DNA of 64,000 nt from an uncultured Vibrio sp. (GTDB taxonomy: Bacteria > Pseudomonadota > Gammaproteobacteria > Enterobacterales > Vibrionaceae), in contig NZ_OY776223.1 of assembly GCF_963675395.1 (NCBI RefSeq), positions 2,294,001 through 2,358,000 of the forward strand. The letters are read 5' to 3'. Under the pieces are notes generated by a model that saw only the letters and a program-made list of their open reading frames with translations, was not told where the DNA came from and searched no databases. Each line of letters starts with the position of its first letter. Position 1 is the stretch's first letter. Of this stretch, positions 32,335-42,963 are shown piece by piece. The translations under genes and the position numbers were made by a program.

Positions 32335-32893
32335 TTTGTATCCTTACAGATTATCCAGCCGTCATTTATGACAATCTTATGGATAAGATGCAAGTCGGTT
32401 AACTTTGATTATATTCTGTAGATTCTTTTGTTTTTAAATTAAAATTCTATATAAGTTTTTACTGGTGATAAAATTAAGTTTTTTGTATTGTTTTTTTGCT
32501 TGGCAATGAAGTGCGTTTTTATTCTTTTAACCCGACTTGAGTATATTACATGCTTAGTGCATAAATTGTGCATATGTATTCTAAAATATGCATTTTTTTG
32601 GTTCTCTTTATTCGCTGAGTAGAGAATGCAAGGCGTCTCGGTATTCAATATAGGACCATAAACACGCATTGAGAGCCGGTTTGCGCCTTAATTATGCTAA
32701 TTAGGATCTTCTGAATATTACAAAATAGCATTTCTTGTTAACTTTTTGTGACCTTGTGAGAGGGGTTTAATATTTATCAAGCAATAATTGACAACAATCA
32801 CTGTGGTTTGGTGTTTGTTAGTGGCTTTTCGTCGCAATCCGTGCCATATTTCACCGGATCGTTTCCACCAAGTAACTAATCTGGAGCCAAAAC
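32335..32893. other. Divergent intergenic region, arcA and rraB
   Basis: About 560 bp, strongly AT-rich, with no real gene. An inverted pair GCATA (32570-32574) and TATGC (32587-32591), plus another GCATA at 32559-32563, may be regulator half-sites for arcA. No clear ArgR or FNR consensus is found. Confidence 0.4.
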
Positions 32894-33310
32894 ATGTCTC
32901 ACGAAGATGAATATCTATCAGTAGAACAATTAATTGAGATTCAAAAGGAAGAGACTCGCGATATCATTGCAGCATTGCTAGAAGATGGCAGCGATCCAGA
33001 TTCGCTATACGAAATTGAGCACCACCTATTTGCAGAAGATTTCGATACGCTAGAGAAAGCGGTGGTTGAAGCATTTAAGATGGGCTTTGAAGTCCTTGAA
33101 GCAGAAGAAACAGAAGACGAAGACGGCAACAAACTGCTTTGCTGCGATGCGACCATGGAGTCTGCACTCGATGCAGAAGCGATTGATGCTCAAGTAGAGA
33201 AGCTGGTTCACCTTGCTGAAAAGTACGACATTATTTATGACGGTTGGGGTACGTATTACGAGGGCGAGGACGCTCTATACCCTGACGAAGATGATGAAGA
33301 CGAAGAATAG
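32894..33310 (+). CDS. rraB: Regulator of ribonuclease activity B
   Basis: 138 residues, acidic with a glutamate/aspartate-rich tail. RraB binds the RNase E scaffold and changes degradosome composition. [26 protein letters not shown] and YDGWGTYYE segments match the E. coli protein. A GGAG ribosome site precedes the start. Confidence 0.95.
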   Translation: MSHEDEYLSVEQLIEIQKEETRDIIAALLEDGSDPDSLYEIEHHLFAEDFDTLEKAVVEAFKMGFEVLEAEETEDEDGNKLLCCDATMESALDAEAIDAQVEKLVHLAEKYDIIYDGWGTYYEGEDALYPDEDDEDEE

Positions 33311-33324
33311 TCTCTCCTCGATTG

Positions 33325-33354
33325 AAAAAGCCAGCTATTTAGCTGGTTTTTTTA
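33325..33354 (+). terminator. rraB terminator
   Basis: AGCCAGCTA pairs with TAGCTGGTT around a short loop, followed by a T-run. Confidence 0.8.
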
Positions 33355-33456
33355 TGTCTAACAATTGATAACGATAAGGTATGAAACTAATTCACATTGA
33401 GCTTATGTGGTTTTTTTACCATAATGCGTAAAAAATTGATCCAGCTCAAGGTGTAT

Positions 33457-34257
33457 ATGCAACAGTCACTCGCCGGTTTATGGCAAGTCTCTCCACTTAC
33501 GGACCTATCTATCCCTCAGGATGACATCACGTTTCCTGCACCATTAAGTCAGGTACTTCCTGACCATTTGACAGAAGAGGCAATTCGCCAGCAAGAATGG
33601 CATCTTATGCATGATATCGAAGTGGATGAGTCGATGCTCGCATTCCCCGCGGTAGATATGGTGTTAGCTGGTGTCGATTACCATGCTGAAGTGCGTTTAA
33701 ACGGGATCGCACTGTTTGATTGTGATGGTACCCAAAACGTTTACAGGAAAGACATTCGCCCGTTCATGCAGTTAGGGCGTAATCGCTTCGAGATCTTATT
33801 TTTAGAGGAAGAAGAAGCTCTCCTTCTGGAGGAAGATCGGCCTGAGTTGTGTTCTCTTTCTGATCATGAGTATAAGAAAAGCGATGATCGTATTGGTGTA
33901 TGGCAGGAGCCTTACCTGCAGTTTATTCGCAATGTTCGTTTAGAGCGTGTGGCAACAGAACAGATCTGGCACCATGGTGGTGGCTGTGAGTTTAAGGTTG
34001 ATCTTTATTATCAGACGTTCGCTCCTGGGTTAGTATCGGCATCGGTCAAATTCAATGGTATGACTTACCATATTCCAATCGACGTACGCACGGATCATGC
34101 GAGTGCGTTGTTTCAGATAGAAGCACCTAAATATGCCGATCTCAACAACCCAAATCCAAGCGATCTCTATCAATTGTCTGTAGAACTAGACGGACAACGC
34201 CAAGAGTTTTCCGTGGCATTAAGTCAGGATCTTTGTGTTACCCACCTAGTACTTTAA
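33457..34257 (+). CDS. Orphan GH2-type sugar-binding-domain protein
   Basis: 266 residues. The first half (about 5-125) reads like the N-terminal jelly-roll domain of beta-mannosidases and other GH2 enzymes: LAGLW opening, PAPLSQVLP, EWHLMHDIEV, VDMVLAGVDYHAEVRLNG and a GRNRFEILF strand. No TIM-barrel or catalytic glutamates follow, and the second half is of unknown fold. There is no signal peptide, so it probably acts in the cytoplasm. The ATG at 33457 has AAGGTG upstream and gives a better N-terminus than longer starts. Function unknown. Confidence 0.7.
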   Translation: MQQSLAGLWQVSPLTDLSIPQDDITFPAPLSQVLPDHLTEEAIRQQEWHLMHDIEVDESMLAFPAVDMVLAGVDYHAEVRLNGIALFDCDGTQNVYRKDIRPFMQLGRNRFEILFLEEEEALLLEEDRPELCSLSDHEYKKSDDRIGVWQEPYLQFIRNVRLERVATEQIWHHGGGCEFKVDLYYQTFAPGLVSASVKFNGMTYHIPIDVRTDHASALFQIEAPKYADLNNPNPSDLYQLSVELDGQRQEFSVALSQDLCVTHLVL

Positions 34258-34276
34258 CACTTGCGTACTTTAATCC

Positions 34277-34771
34277 TTACAGCGATTTGAGCATCACGAC
34301 TTCACACGCATCATGCCCTGTTTGTCCAAGCGGGGCATCTAAATGCTCAAACCCCAGCTTCTCATACAAACCAATAGCTTCTTTTAAGCACTCGGTGGTT
34401 TCCAAATAACACTTCTGATAGCCAAGTTGCTTCGCCAATTGCAGACTCAGAGCCACAATACGTTTGGCCAGCCCGTGTCCACGAGTTTGTGGCAAGAAGT
34501 ACATCTTTTGCAGCTCGCACACGTTAGGCTCTCCTACCAGTGGCGCAAAACCACCACCACCTACGATTTGTCCATTTTCTTCAATCACCCAGTAGGCGGC
34601 ACCTTGTTGGTTGTAGACAGAATACATGTCATCAAGCGTTGGGTCTGCCACACCATAGCCTTTGTCTGCAGTGAGTCCATATTCTGCTGAGACCTGACGA
34701 ATGACGTTTGCTATGTTTGGGTTATCTTCTGGTGTGAGAGAGCGGAGAGTGAAGTGTGCGATTTGTTCCAT
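34277..34771 (-). CDS. yjgM: GNAT-family N-acetyltransferase, YjgM-like
   Basis: 164 residues. The acetyl-CoA binding motif is in [14 protein letters not shown], followed by [10 protein letters not shown]. It aligns over its length with E. coli YjgM, also found near rraB. The substrate is not established from the sequence. Confidence 0.88.
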   Translation of the reverse strand: MEQIAHFTLRSLTPEDNPNIANVIRQVSAEYGLTADKGYGVADPTLDDMYSVYNQQGAAYWVIEENGQIVGGGGFAPLVGEPNVCELQKMYFLPQTRGHGLAKRIVALSLQLAKQLGYQKCYLETTECLKEAIGLYEKLGFEHLDAPLGQTGHDACEVVMLKSL

Positions 34772-34781
34772 GCTTTGCCTA

Positions 34782-34809
34782 CAAAAATTGAGCCCTTAAG
34801 GGCTCAATA
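34782..34809. terminator. Terminator after the DUF2061 gene
   Basis: ATTGAGCCC pairs with GGGCTCAAT around TTAA. On the minus strand it is followed by a short T-run. Confidence 0.7.
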
Positions 34810-34817
34810 TATTGCGC

Positions 34818-35222
34818 TTAGGCATGTCGATGCAAACCAAAGTGAGACACAGGCGTCTGGCTTGCCGATTTACGTAACCAAATTTTCTCGTGGAAGTAAT
34901 AGGCTACCGTGTTTAATGATGGCTCTAGCGTTGCCATGATACCACCAATAAACGCATCACCTGTTAGTAAGTAAACCACAGTGAAAGCGACGCTGAAGTG
35001 CACGGTTGCGAAGCTGGCGGTTTTTATTTTTGTTCTTGACTGACGAGCCTTAAGAGCAGGAATACTTGTCCATGCTTTTTCATGAAAGTAGAAGGCGACC
35101 GTGTTTACTGATGGCTCGATCATGGCAATTAAACTACCAATTAAGATGTCGCCGGTAAGTACGTAAGCGACACTAAATGCGATAGTAAAATGTAATGTAG
35201 CGAAAGTTAGTGTCTTTTTCAT
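34818..35222 (-). CDS. Tandem DUF2061 membrane protein
   Basis: 134 residues formed by two repeats of about 48 residues, each with a membrane helix and the pattern VAYVLTGD...IEPSVNTVAFYFHEKAW. Each repeat matches the DUF2061 family, whose function is unknown. The C-terminus is histidine-rich (HFGLHRHA). A candidate Fur box at 35262-35276 suggests iron control. Confidence 0.8.
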   Translation of the reverse strand: MKKTLTFATLHFTIAFSVAYVLTGDILIGSLIAMIEPSVNTVAFYFHEKAWTSIPALKARQSRTKIKTASFATVHFSVAFTVVYLLTGDAFIGGIMATLEPSLNTVAYYFHEKIWLRKSASQTPVSHFGLHRHA

Positions 35223-35261
35223 GATAATTACTCATCGTGTTTGTTTCGATGAGTTCATTAT

Positions 35262-35276
35262 CGATAATAATTCTCA
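35262..35276. promoter_or_regulatory. Candidate Fur box upstream of the DUF2061 gene
   Basis: CGATAATAATTCTCA matches 12 of 14 specified positions of the 7-1-7 Fur consensus. It is centred about 47 bp upstream of the start codon. Confidence 0.55.
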
Positions 35277-35349
35277 TTGTCGCCAATGGATGGTGAGTAT
35301 TAATTCAATAGGGAAAAGCTATTAATAAGTGTATTGAGAAGGGCTGATA

Positions 35350-35384
35350 CAAAAAAGGTTGGCCTTGATGACCAACCTTTTTGA
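35350..35384 (-). terminator. valS terminator
   Basis: AAAGGTTGG stem pairs with CCAACCTTT around CCTTGATGA, with a T-run on the minus strand. Confidence 0.8.
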
Positions 35385-35425
35385 TTCAAGCATAAAGCAT
35401 TGAGCTTTTGCTTTTACTCTAGTGC

Positions 35426-38293
35426 TTAAAGCGCTGCAATCGTGGTTTTTTGCTCTTCTAGCTTGGAGAGTGTCTCTTTGTAGCCTTCAAGCTTCTCACG
35501 CTCTTTAGCAACAACCGCTTCAGGTGCTTTTGCAACAAAACCTTCGTTGCCAAGTTTGCCTTCGATGCGCTTGATCTCGCCGTGAGTTTTCTTGATCTCG
35601 CCATCTAGACGAGCAAGTTCAGCGTCTTTGTCGATCAGACCCGCCATTGGGATCATTAGCTCAGATTTACCAACCAGTGCTGTTGCACATGCAGGGGTTT
35701 CTTCGCCCGCTTCAAGAACGCGTACCGCTTCTAGTTTAGCCAGAGACATCAGTACTTGCTTACTTGCTTCCAGACGAGACGCGTCTTCTTCGCTTGCTGC
35801 TTTCAGCATTACGTTAAGCGGTTTACCTGGATTGATATCGTACTCAGCACGTAGGTTACGGATGCTGGTAATGAACGCTTTCACCCACTCGATGTCGTCT
35901 AGCGCTTCTTGGTGGAAGTTCGCTTCGTCGTATTGAGGCAGCGCTTGTAGCATAATGGTCTCACCTTCAACGCCGTCAACCAGTGGCTTGATACTCTGCC
36001 AGATAGTCTCAGTGATGTAAGGAATTACAGGATGCGCAAGACGCAGCGTCTTCTCAAGAACGGTGATGAGCGTACGACGTGTACCACGTTGCTGTGCTTC
36101 AGTACCTTTCCACAGAACCGGTTTCGTTAGCTCTAGGTACCAGTCACAGAATTGGTTCCAGATGAATTCGTAAAGCGTGTTCGACGCCATATCCAGACGG
36201 AAGTTGTCGATATGGTTGTTGAACGCTTGCGCTGCTAGTTCAAACTGAGACTCGATCCACTTGTCCGCTAGTGAGTATTCAATGTCACCACCGTTGAAGC
36301 CACAATCTTGCTCTTCTGTGTTCATCATTACGTAACGGCTAGCGTTCCATAGTTTGTTACAGAAGTTGCGGTAACCTTCAAGACGCTTCATATCCCAGTT
36401 GATATCGCGACCTGTTGATGCCATTGCTGCAAGGGTGAAACGTAGTGCGTCGGTACCGTATGCTTCGATACCGTTTTCAAACGTCTTACGCGTGTTTTTC
36501 TCGATCTTCTTCGCTAGCTGAGGCTGCATCATGTTGCCAGTGCGTTTCTCAACCAGAGACTCTAGGTCGATACCATCGATCATGTCGATTGGGTCAAGCA
36601 CGTTACCTTTCGACTTAGACATCTTGTCGCCGTTTTCGTCGCGGATCAGGCCTGTCACGTAAACGGTTTTGAATGGTACTTGTGGCTTGCCGTCTTCGTC
36701 TTTCACGAAGTGCATGGTCATCATGATCATGCGCGCAACCCAGAAGAAAATGATGTCGAAACCCGTTACTAGTACGTCTGACGGGTGGAATACTTTCAGA
36801 TCGTCAGTTTGCTCTGGCCAACCTTGAGTGCCGAACGTCCATAGTGCCGAAGAGAACCAGGTATCCAGTACGTCTTCGTCTTGGTGTAGTTCAATTACTG
36901 ACTCTAGGTTGTTGTTGTTACGAACTTCTTCTTCAGTGCGACCTACATAAACATTGCCTTGGTTGTCGTACCAAGCTGGGATACGGTGACCCCACCATAG
37001 CTGACGAGAGATACACCAGTCTTGAACATCACGCATCCAAGAGAAGTACATGTTTTCGTACTGTTTAGGAACGAACTGGATATCGCCGTTTTCGACTGCT
37101 TCAACCGCGGTTTTCGCTAGAGGCGCAGTACGTACGTACCATTGGTCAGTTAGCATTGGTTCGATAACCACGCCACCACGGTCGCCGTAAGGAACTTGCA
37201 GGTCGTGATCTTTCACTTCTTCAAGTAGACCTAGCTCGTCGAATTCAGCAACGACAGCTTTACGTGCAGCAAAACGCTCCATGCCGTGGTATTTAGCGGG
37301 AAGCTCTGTGCTGTATGCGTCGCTTGCTTCGCCGTTGGTGTTGAATACTTCAGCCGCGTCACGGATGTTGGCGTCGAAAGTCAGAATGTTGATCATTGGT
37401 AACTGGTGGCGCTTACCAACTTCATAGTCATTGAAGTCATGTGCAGGTGTGATTTTCACACAACCCGTGCCTTTTTCCATATCTGCGTGCTCGTCACCTA
37501 CGATAGGGATGCGACGATCAACGATAGGAAGGATGATTTCTTTACCGATAAGATCTTGGTAACGCGGATCTTCTGGGTTTACAGCAACACCGGTATCACC
37601 AAGTACGGTTTCTGGACGAGTGGTTGCAACGACGATGTAATCTTTACCGTCAGCCGTTTTTACGCCATCCGCTAGTGGATAGCGGAAATGCCACATGTTG
37701 CCTTTAGTGTCTTTGTTTTCTACTTCTAGATCTGAGATTGCTGTGTGTAGCTTTGGATCCCAGTTAACCAGACGCTTACCGCGGTAAATTAGGTCATCTT
37801 CGTACAGACGAACGAAAACTTCTTGAACGGCGTTAGACAGACCATCGTCCATCGTAAAGCGTTCACGCTCCCAATCTACTGATGCACCTAGGCGACGCAG
37901 CTGTTTGGTGATAGTGCCGCCAGATTCACCTTTCCATTCCCAGATTTTGTCAATGAAAGCTTCACGACCGTAATCGTTTTTGGTTTTGCCTTCTTCTGCC
38001 GCGATCTTACGCTCAACAACCATCTGAGTTGCGATACCTGCGTGGTCAGTACCTACTTGCCAAAGGGTGTTTTTACCCTTCATACGTTCACAGCGGATAA
38101 GCGTATCCATGATCGTATCTTGGAACGCGTGGCCCATGTGTAGGCTACCAGTGACGTTCGGTGGCGGGATCATGATGCTGTATGATTCTTTAGTAGTGTC
38201 ACCGTGTGGCTTGAAGTAGCCTTTCTCTTCCCAAGTCTGATACAGAGCTTGTTCGATTGAAGTTGGGTTGTATGTTTTTTCCATAGCGCTCAT
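35426..38293 (-). CDS. valS: Valyl-tRNA synthetase
   Basis: 955 residues, class I synthetase with editing domain. The HIGH-like motif is [14 protein letters not shown] and the KMSKS motif is in [13 protein letters not shown]-terminal coiled coil occupies about the last 65 residues. The start MSAMEKTYN is preferred because GAGG lies at good spacing; the inner MEKTYN start also exists. Order pepA-holC-valS is as in E. coli. Confidence 0.97.
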   Translation of the reverse strand: MSAMEKTYNPTSIEQALYQTWEEKGYFKPHGDTTKESYSIMIPPPNVTGSLHMGHAFQDTIMDTLIRCERMKGKNTLWQVGTDHAGIATQMVVERKIAAEEGKTKNDYGREAFIDKIWEWKGESGGTITKQLRRLGASVDWERERFTMDDGLSNAVQEVFVRLYEDDLIYRGKRLVNWDPKLHTAISDLEVENKDTKGNMWHFRYPLADGVKTADGKDYIVVATTRPETVLGDTGVAVNPEDPRYQDLIGKEIILPIVDRRIPIVGDEHADMEKGTGCVKITPAHDFNDYEVGKRHQLPMINILTFDANIRDAAEVFNTNGEASDAYSTELPAKYHGMERFAARKAVVAEFDELGLLEEVKDHDLQVPYGDRGGVVIEPMLTDQWYVRTAPLAKTAVEAVENGDIQFVPKQYENMYFSWMRDVQDWCISRQLWWGHRIPAWYDNQGNVYVGRTEEEVRNNNNLESVIELHQDEDVLDTWFSSALWTFGTQGWPEQTDDLKVFHPSDVLVTGFDIIFFWVARMIMMTMHFVKDEDGKPQVPFKTVYVTGLIRDENGDKMSKSKGNVLDPIDMIDGIDLESLVEKRTGNMMQPQLAKKIEKNTRKTFENGIEAYGTDALRFTLAAMASTGRDINWDMKRLEGYRNFCNKLWNASRYVMMNTEEQDCGFNGGDIEYSLADKWIESQFELAAQAFNNHIDNFRLDMASNTLYEFIWNQFCDWYLELTKPVLWKGTEAQQRGTRRTLITVLEKTLRLAHPVIPYITETIWQSIKPLVDGVEGETIMLQALPQYDEANFHQEALDDIEWVKAFITSIRNLRAEYDINPGKPLNVMLKAASEEDASRLEASKQVLMSLAKLEAVRVLEAGEETPACATALVGKSELMIPMAGLIDKDAELARLDGEIKKTHGEIKRIEGKLGNEGFVAKAPEAVVAKEREKLEGYKETLSKLEEQKTTIAAL

Positions 38294-38502
38294 TTTTCCT
38301 CGTCATATTTGGGCTGATAGCGGCGTTCACTGCATTCGTAAACCCTAATCAAATACCGCATGTATGCTCATAGGGGGTTACTCGTTTGTTGCCTTGCTCT
38401 AAGCCCAACTATTTAGAGGTTCGATTCTGGTTAATGGTAAATCTTAGTCAATCTCTATAAGTGAACTCTCTAAAGAGAGAGCTTAACTATAAGGATTGAC
38501 AG

Positions 38503-38955
38503 TTAAGGATATTGAATTTCGATCGTCTGCAGTTGGTAGCCTGCTTGTCGGTAAATTTTATATCTTTCTCTTGCGAGTTGTTTTGCTTTTTCTTCGCAGG
38601 GCACGAAGTCTACCACTTGAGCAAACTTGTTCGCAAAGGTTGTCTCATTTTCCGCCAAATTAATTACTAATTGACGGTTCCAGGATGGCTTTACACCCTC
38701 GTGGCCAATTTCGATATTAGTCGCGTATTTAGGACCTTCACCTACGAGATTATGTGCCATGAACTTATCAGGATCAATTTGCCAGAAAGCTTCAGCGAGC
38801 TGCTCGGCATGCATTTTGTCGTTGCAGTTCAGATATACCTTAGCGCTTTGACGGGCAAAGTGCTGGGCTAAAAATACGACGTAATCGTTAAAGCCATCGG
38901 ACTGCGCTTGTGGGCTATCTTTTTGGATGATGTAGAAGGTCGCAGTTTGCATCAT
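38503..38955 (-). CDS. holC: DNA polymerase III chi subunit
   Basis: 150 residues. Chi links the clamp loader to SSB. ATFYII N-terminus, ARQSAKVYLNCND, and a C-terminal FVPCEEKAKQLARERYK stretch match the family. Two adjacent ATG codons are possible starts. Confidence 0.94.
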   Translation of the reverse strand: MMQTATFYIIQKDSPQAQSDGFNDYVVFLAQHFARQSAKVYLNCNDKMHAEQLAEAFWQIDPDKFMAHNLVGEGPKYATNIEIGHEGVKPSWNRQLVINLAENETTFANKFAQVVDFVPCEEKAKQLARERYKIYRQAGYQLQTIEIQYP

Positions 38956-39014
38956 TTCTCTCGCTTGGTTCTGATCTCACCTAATCACTCTTGTTATAAA
39001 GAATATGGCGATAA

Positions 39015-39045
39015 TAAAAAAGGGCCTTGCGGCCCTTTTCGATTC
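39015..39045 (-). terminator. pepA terminator
   Basis: AAAAGGGCC pairs with GGCCCTTTT around GCAA, with a long T-run on the minus strand. It lies between pepA and holC. Confidence 0.85.
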
Positions 39046-39055
39046 AGTTCAGAAA

Positions 39056-40564
39056 TTATTCTTCTGTCTCTTGGCCGCTGCGGTTCAAAAGGAATTGGAC
39101 TAGCATTGAGACAGGACGGCCTGTTGAGCCTTTCGCTGCACCTGATTTCCAAGCAGTACCTGCGATGTCTAAGTGTGCCCAGTTGTACTTCTTGGCAAAT
39201 TTTGACAAGAAACAACCGGCAGTAATGGTACCACCAGGACGGCCACCGATGTTTTGCATATCCGCAAATGGACTCTTCAGCTGCTCATGGTATTCGTCTG
39301 CCATTGGTAGACGCCAAGCGCGGTCACTTGCTTGCTCAGAAGCGTTAACCAGCTCGTGAGATAGCGGGTTGTGGTTAGAGATAACACCGCTGATGTGGTG
39401 ACCAAGTGCGATAACACAAGCACCTGTTAGCGTTGCAACGTCTACGACACAATCTGGCTCGAAACGCTCTACATACGTTAGTGCGTCACACAGTACTAAA
39501 CGGCCTTCCGCATCGGTATTAAGTACTTCAACGGTTTGACCAGACATAGTGGTTAAAATGTCACCTGGACGGTAAGCGTTGCTACCTGGCATGTTTTCAC
39601 AGCCTGCCAGAACACCAATTACGTTAATTGGCAGGTTTAGTTTCGCTAACGCTTTCATGGTGCCGAATACAGACGCTGCACCACACATGTCGTACTTCAT
39701 CTCATCCATACCTTCACCAGGTTTTAATGAGATACCGCCTGAATCGAACGTTAGGCCTTTGCCAACCAGTACGATCGGTTTTGCATCAGAGTCAGGGTTA
39801 CCCTTGTACTCAATGACAGACATCATCGATTCGTTTTTCGAACCGCGACCGACTGCCAGATATGATGACATGCCCAGTTTTTCCATCTCTTGCTCACCAA
39901 TGATTTTGGTGGTCACGGTTTCGTAATCGTCCGCTAGACGACGAGCCTGTGAAGCAAGGTAGGCTGGGTTTGCTACGTTTGGTGGCATGTTGCCAAGGTC
40001 TTTTGACGCTTTTACGCCAGAAGCGATAGCAAGACCATGAGTGATCGCTTTTTCACCCAAGTTCAATTCACGACGTGTAGGTACGTTGAAAACAAGCTTA
40101 CGCAGTGGACGGCGAGTTTCTGGCTTAACACTTTTGAACTGGTTAAATGTGTACAGACCATCTTTAGTCGCTTCAACAGCTTGACGAACTTTCCAGTAAG
40201 TATCGCGGCCTTTAACGTGCAGTTCAGTTAGGAAACACACGGCTTCCATCGAACCGGTTTCGTTAAGTGTGCTGATCGTCTTTTGAATGATTTCCTTGTA
40301 CTGGCGCTCGCCAAGCTCACGTTCTTTACCACAACCGACAAGTAAAACGCGTTCTGACAACACTCCTGGCACTTGATGCAGTAGTAGCATCTGACCTGGT
40401 TTACCCTCTAGATCACCACGGCGAAGTAGTGAACTGATGTAACCGTCACTGATTTTATCAAGTTGCTCGGCTACTGGAGAAAGGCGACGTGGTTCAAACA
40501 CACCAACAACGATACATGCGCTACGTTGTTTCTCTGGACTGCCACTTTTTACACTGAACTCCAT
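39056..40564 (-). CDS. pepA: Leucyl aminopeptidase PepA
   Basis: 502 residues, M17 family. It is a manganese/zinc aminopeptidase that also binds DNA in E. coli (Xer recombination and carAB control). Active-site segments [10 protein letters not shown] and [10 protein letters not shown] are intact. The ATG at 40564 (MEFSVK) is chosen from alignment with E. coli and an AGGAG ribosome site; a start 43 codons earlier would overrun the promoter region. It is divergent from lptF. Confidence 0.96.
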   Translation of the reverse strand: MEFSVKSGSPEKQRSACIVVGVFEPRRLSPVAEQLDKISDGYISSLLRRGDLEGKPGQMLLLHQVPGVLSERVLLVGCGKERELGERQYKEIIQKTISTLNETGSMEAVCFLTELHVKGRDTYWKVRQAVEATKDGLYTFNQFKSVKPETRRPLRKLVFNVPTRRELNLGEKAITHGLAIASGVKASKDLGNMPPNVANPAYLASQARRLADDYETVTTKIIGEQEMEKLGMSSYLAVGRGSKNESMMSVIEYKGNPDSDAKPIVLVGKGLTFDSGGISLKPGEGMDEMKYDMCGAASVFGTMKALAKLNLPINVIGVLAGCENMPGSNAYRPGDILTTMSGQTVEVLNTDAEGRLVLCDALTYVERFEPDCVVDVATLTGACVIALGHHISGVISNHNPLSHELVNASEQASDRAWRLPMADEYHEQLKSPFADMQNIGGRPGGTITAGCFLSKFAKKYNWAHLDIAGTAWKSGAAKGSTGRPVSMLVQFLLNRSGQETEE

Positions 40565-40764
40565 GCGTACTCCTACATCCTGAAGACAAATTGCTCTAAA
40601 TGTTAGATAATGATCGCTTACTTGTTGAATTTTAGCTCTTGGTTTACATACAGAGCTAATTGAGCGACTAACATTTAGTTTATAATTTTTCAAAAAATAA
40701 ATGGTTCAACGGGAAACTATAGTGATTCGACCAAAAAAACAAGTTTTGTATAGGTAATTTCAGC

Positions 40765-41865
40765 GTGATTATTGTTAGATATTTGATCCGCGAAACACTC
40801 AAGAGTCAATTTGCGATCTTTTTCGTACTTTTTTTGGTGTTTCTGAGCCAAAAGTTCATCAGTGTTCTCGCAGACGCTTCTGACGGGGATATTCCGGCTG
40901 GATTGATCTTCTCAATTGTTGGTTTGAACATGCCAGCAATGGGTTTATTGATGCTGCCGTTGAGTTTGTATATCGGCATATTGATCACTTTTGGCCGTTT
41001 GTATGCGGAGAGTGAAATTGTCGTAATGAATGCGACGGGGATTGGAAACAAGTTTTTGGTGCAGGCGGCACTTTACTTGGCACTGATCACTTCTGGCGTA
41101 GCGGCATTTAACGCTCTATGGTTGTCACCTTGGTCTCAAGACAGAGTGGAGCAGCTCTACGAACAGGTTGCGGCTGAAAATAGCGTCGACCTTCTACAAA
41201 AAGGCCAATTCCAGGGTACGCCAGATGGCTCTTCTGTGGTGTTCATCGATGATATTAAAGACAACACGCTGAGCAATGTGTTTGTCGCTCAGATGCGTCC
41301 TCGAGACTCTGTATTGCCTAGCGTTATGTTTTCTTCTTCTGGTGAAGTGAAAGAACTGTCGGATGGTCGACAGATTATTACGATGAAAGAAGGAACACGC
41401 TATGAAGGGATTCCTACTCGCGTGGAATATATGATCACTAAGTTTGATGAATACGAAGGGGTTATTGGTCAGCGAGAAGTGAAGAAGAAGGGCAGAGATT
41501 GGGAAGCTTACCCAACGGCTGATTTAATTGGCCACCCGGATCCTGAAGCGCAAGCGGAACTGCAATGGCGAATTTCACTGTTTGTGTGTATTCCATTACT
41601 GACGATGTTAGTTATTCCGTTGTCTGCGGTTAACCCACGTCAGGGACGATTCGCAAAAATGGGCCCGGCAATTCTGATTTACTTGGCTTACTTCCTGGCG
41701 ATCAGTGCGACGAAATCGGCACTGGAAGATGGAGCAATACCGACGACTGTCGGAATGTGGCCGATTAATGCGATGTTACTGGTCGTCGCTATTTTTGCCA
41801 ACATGATGGACAGCGTTCCAGCTCGACGTATGAAAGAAAAATTCCGCAAGAAGAGGCTAGCGTAA
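40765..41865 (+). CDS. lptF: LPS export permease LptF
   Basis: 366 residues with six membrane helices and a periplasmic jellyroll. It starts with GTG. With LptG it forms the channel powered by LptB. It is divergent from pepA as in E. coli. Confidence 0.96.
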   Translation: MIIVRYLIRETLKSQFAIFFVLFLVFLSQKFISVLADASDGDIPAGLIFSIVGLNMPAMGLLMLPLSLYIGILITFGRLYAESEIVVMNATGIGNKFLVQAALYLALITSGVAAFNALWLSPWSQDRVEQLYEQVAAENSVDLLQKGQFQGTPDGSSVVFIDDIKDNTLSNVFVAQMRPRDSVLPSVMFSSSGEVKELSDGRQIITMKEGTRYEGIPTRVEYMITKFDEYEGVIGQREVKKKGRDWEAYPTADLIGHPDPEAQAELQWRISLFVCIPLLTMLVIPLSAVNPRQGRFAKMGPAILIYLAYFLAISATKSALEDGAIPTTVGMWPINAMLLVVAIFANMMDSVPARRMKEKFRKKRLA

Positions 41866-41868
41866 GCT

Positions 41869-42939
41869 GTGTTCAAAATCTTAGACCTTTATATCGGTAG
41901 AACCATCATTTCGACCACCGCCCTGGTTTTGGCAACCTTTGTTGGCTTATCTGGCATCATCAAATACGTAGAACAGTTACGTAAAGTCGGTCGAGGTGTG
42001 TATGACCTAATGCATGCACTTTACTTTGTGCTGTTGAGTATTCCTCGTGATATTGAAATGTTTTTCCCAATGGCGGCACTGTTGGGGGCATTGATTGGCT
42101 TAGGGATGCTGGCGTCCAGCTCTGAGCTGGTGGTGATGCAGGCTGCAGGCTTTTCCAAGTTGGATATCGGCTTATCAGTTTTGAAGACCGCTGTACCTCT
42201 CATGCTGATTGTCATGACGTTAGGTCAGTGGGGCGCACCAGAAGCGCAAAAGATGGCGCGTGACTTACGTTCATTTGCGATATCTGGCGGTAGTATTGTT
42301 TCCGTTCGAGCCGGGGTTTGGGCCCGTGATGCGAACGATTTTATCTTTATCGGTAAAGTCGAAGACGACAAATTATATGCGCTTAATATGTGGCGCTTCG
42401 ATGACGATAATAACCTCCAAAAAGTGATCTTTGCTGAAGAAGTGGATTATGAGCAAGACAACAACTGGGTCATGAAAGATGTACAAATCACCGACATGCA
42501 GGGTGAGACGATCATATCCAAGCAAAGTGTCGACCAAATGGAATGGCAAACGTCACTGGCACCAGACAAGCTTGCCGTCGTGACGGTTAAGCCAGAAGAG
42601 CTGTCACTTAGCGGTTTGTACGATTACGTGACGTACTTGAAAGCATCAGAACAGGATGCTTCACGTTACGAGCTTGCGTTCTGGCGTAAACTGACCCAGC
42701 CACTCTCCATAGCGGTCATGATGTTGATGGCATTGTCGTTTGTATTTGGTCCGCTGCGTAGCGTGACGATGGGCGCACGGGTGTTGTCTGGGGTGGTTGC
42801 GGGCTTTACTTTCTATATTTCCAGTGAGTTTTTCGGACCGTTGACTCTGGTATATGGGATACCTCCCGTGTTTGGCGCATTGGCACCAAGCCTGGTATTC
42901 CTCGCTATCGCGGTATCGCTACTAAGAAGAAAACTGTAA
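41869..42939 (+). CDS. lptG: LPS export permease LptG
   Basis: 356 residues with the same six-helix layout as LptF. It starts with GTG 3 bp after the lptF stop. Its native terminator has been split by an IS4 insertion just downstream. Confidence 0.96.
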   Translation: MFKILDLYIGRTIISTTALVLATFVGLSGIIKYVEQLRKVGRGVYDLMHALYFVLLSIPRDIEMFFPMAALLGALIGLGMLASSSELVVMQAAGFSKLDIGLSVLKTAVPLMLIVMTLGQWGAPEAQKMARDLRSFAISGGSIVSVRAGVWARDANDFIFIGKVEDDKLYALNMWRFDDDNNLQKVIFAEEVDYEQDNNWVMKDVQITDMQGETIISKQSVDQMEWQTSLAPDKLAVVTVKPEELSLSGLYDYVTYLKASEQDASRYELAFWRKLTQPLSIAVMMLMALSFVFGPLRSVTMGARVLSGVVAGFTFYISSEFFGPLTLVYGIPPVFGALAPSLVFLAIAVSLLRRKL

Positions 42940-42951
42940 AAGAAAAAGGAA

Positions 42952-42963
42952 GGACAATGCCTT
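42952..42963. repeat. Left target site duplication of IS4 element
   Basis: GGACAATGCCTT, repeated exactly at 44393-44404. Length fits the 11-13 bp range of IS4. Confidence 0.92.

Noticed and set aside
32439..32669. A 76-codon minus-strand frame upstream of arcA
   Set aside because: AT-rich intergenic sequence giving lysine/asparagine-rich translation, no ribosome site, no recognisable family.
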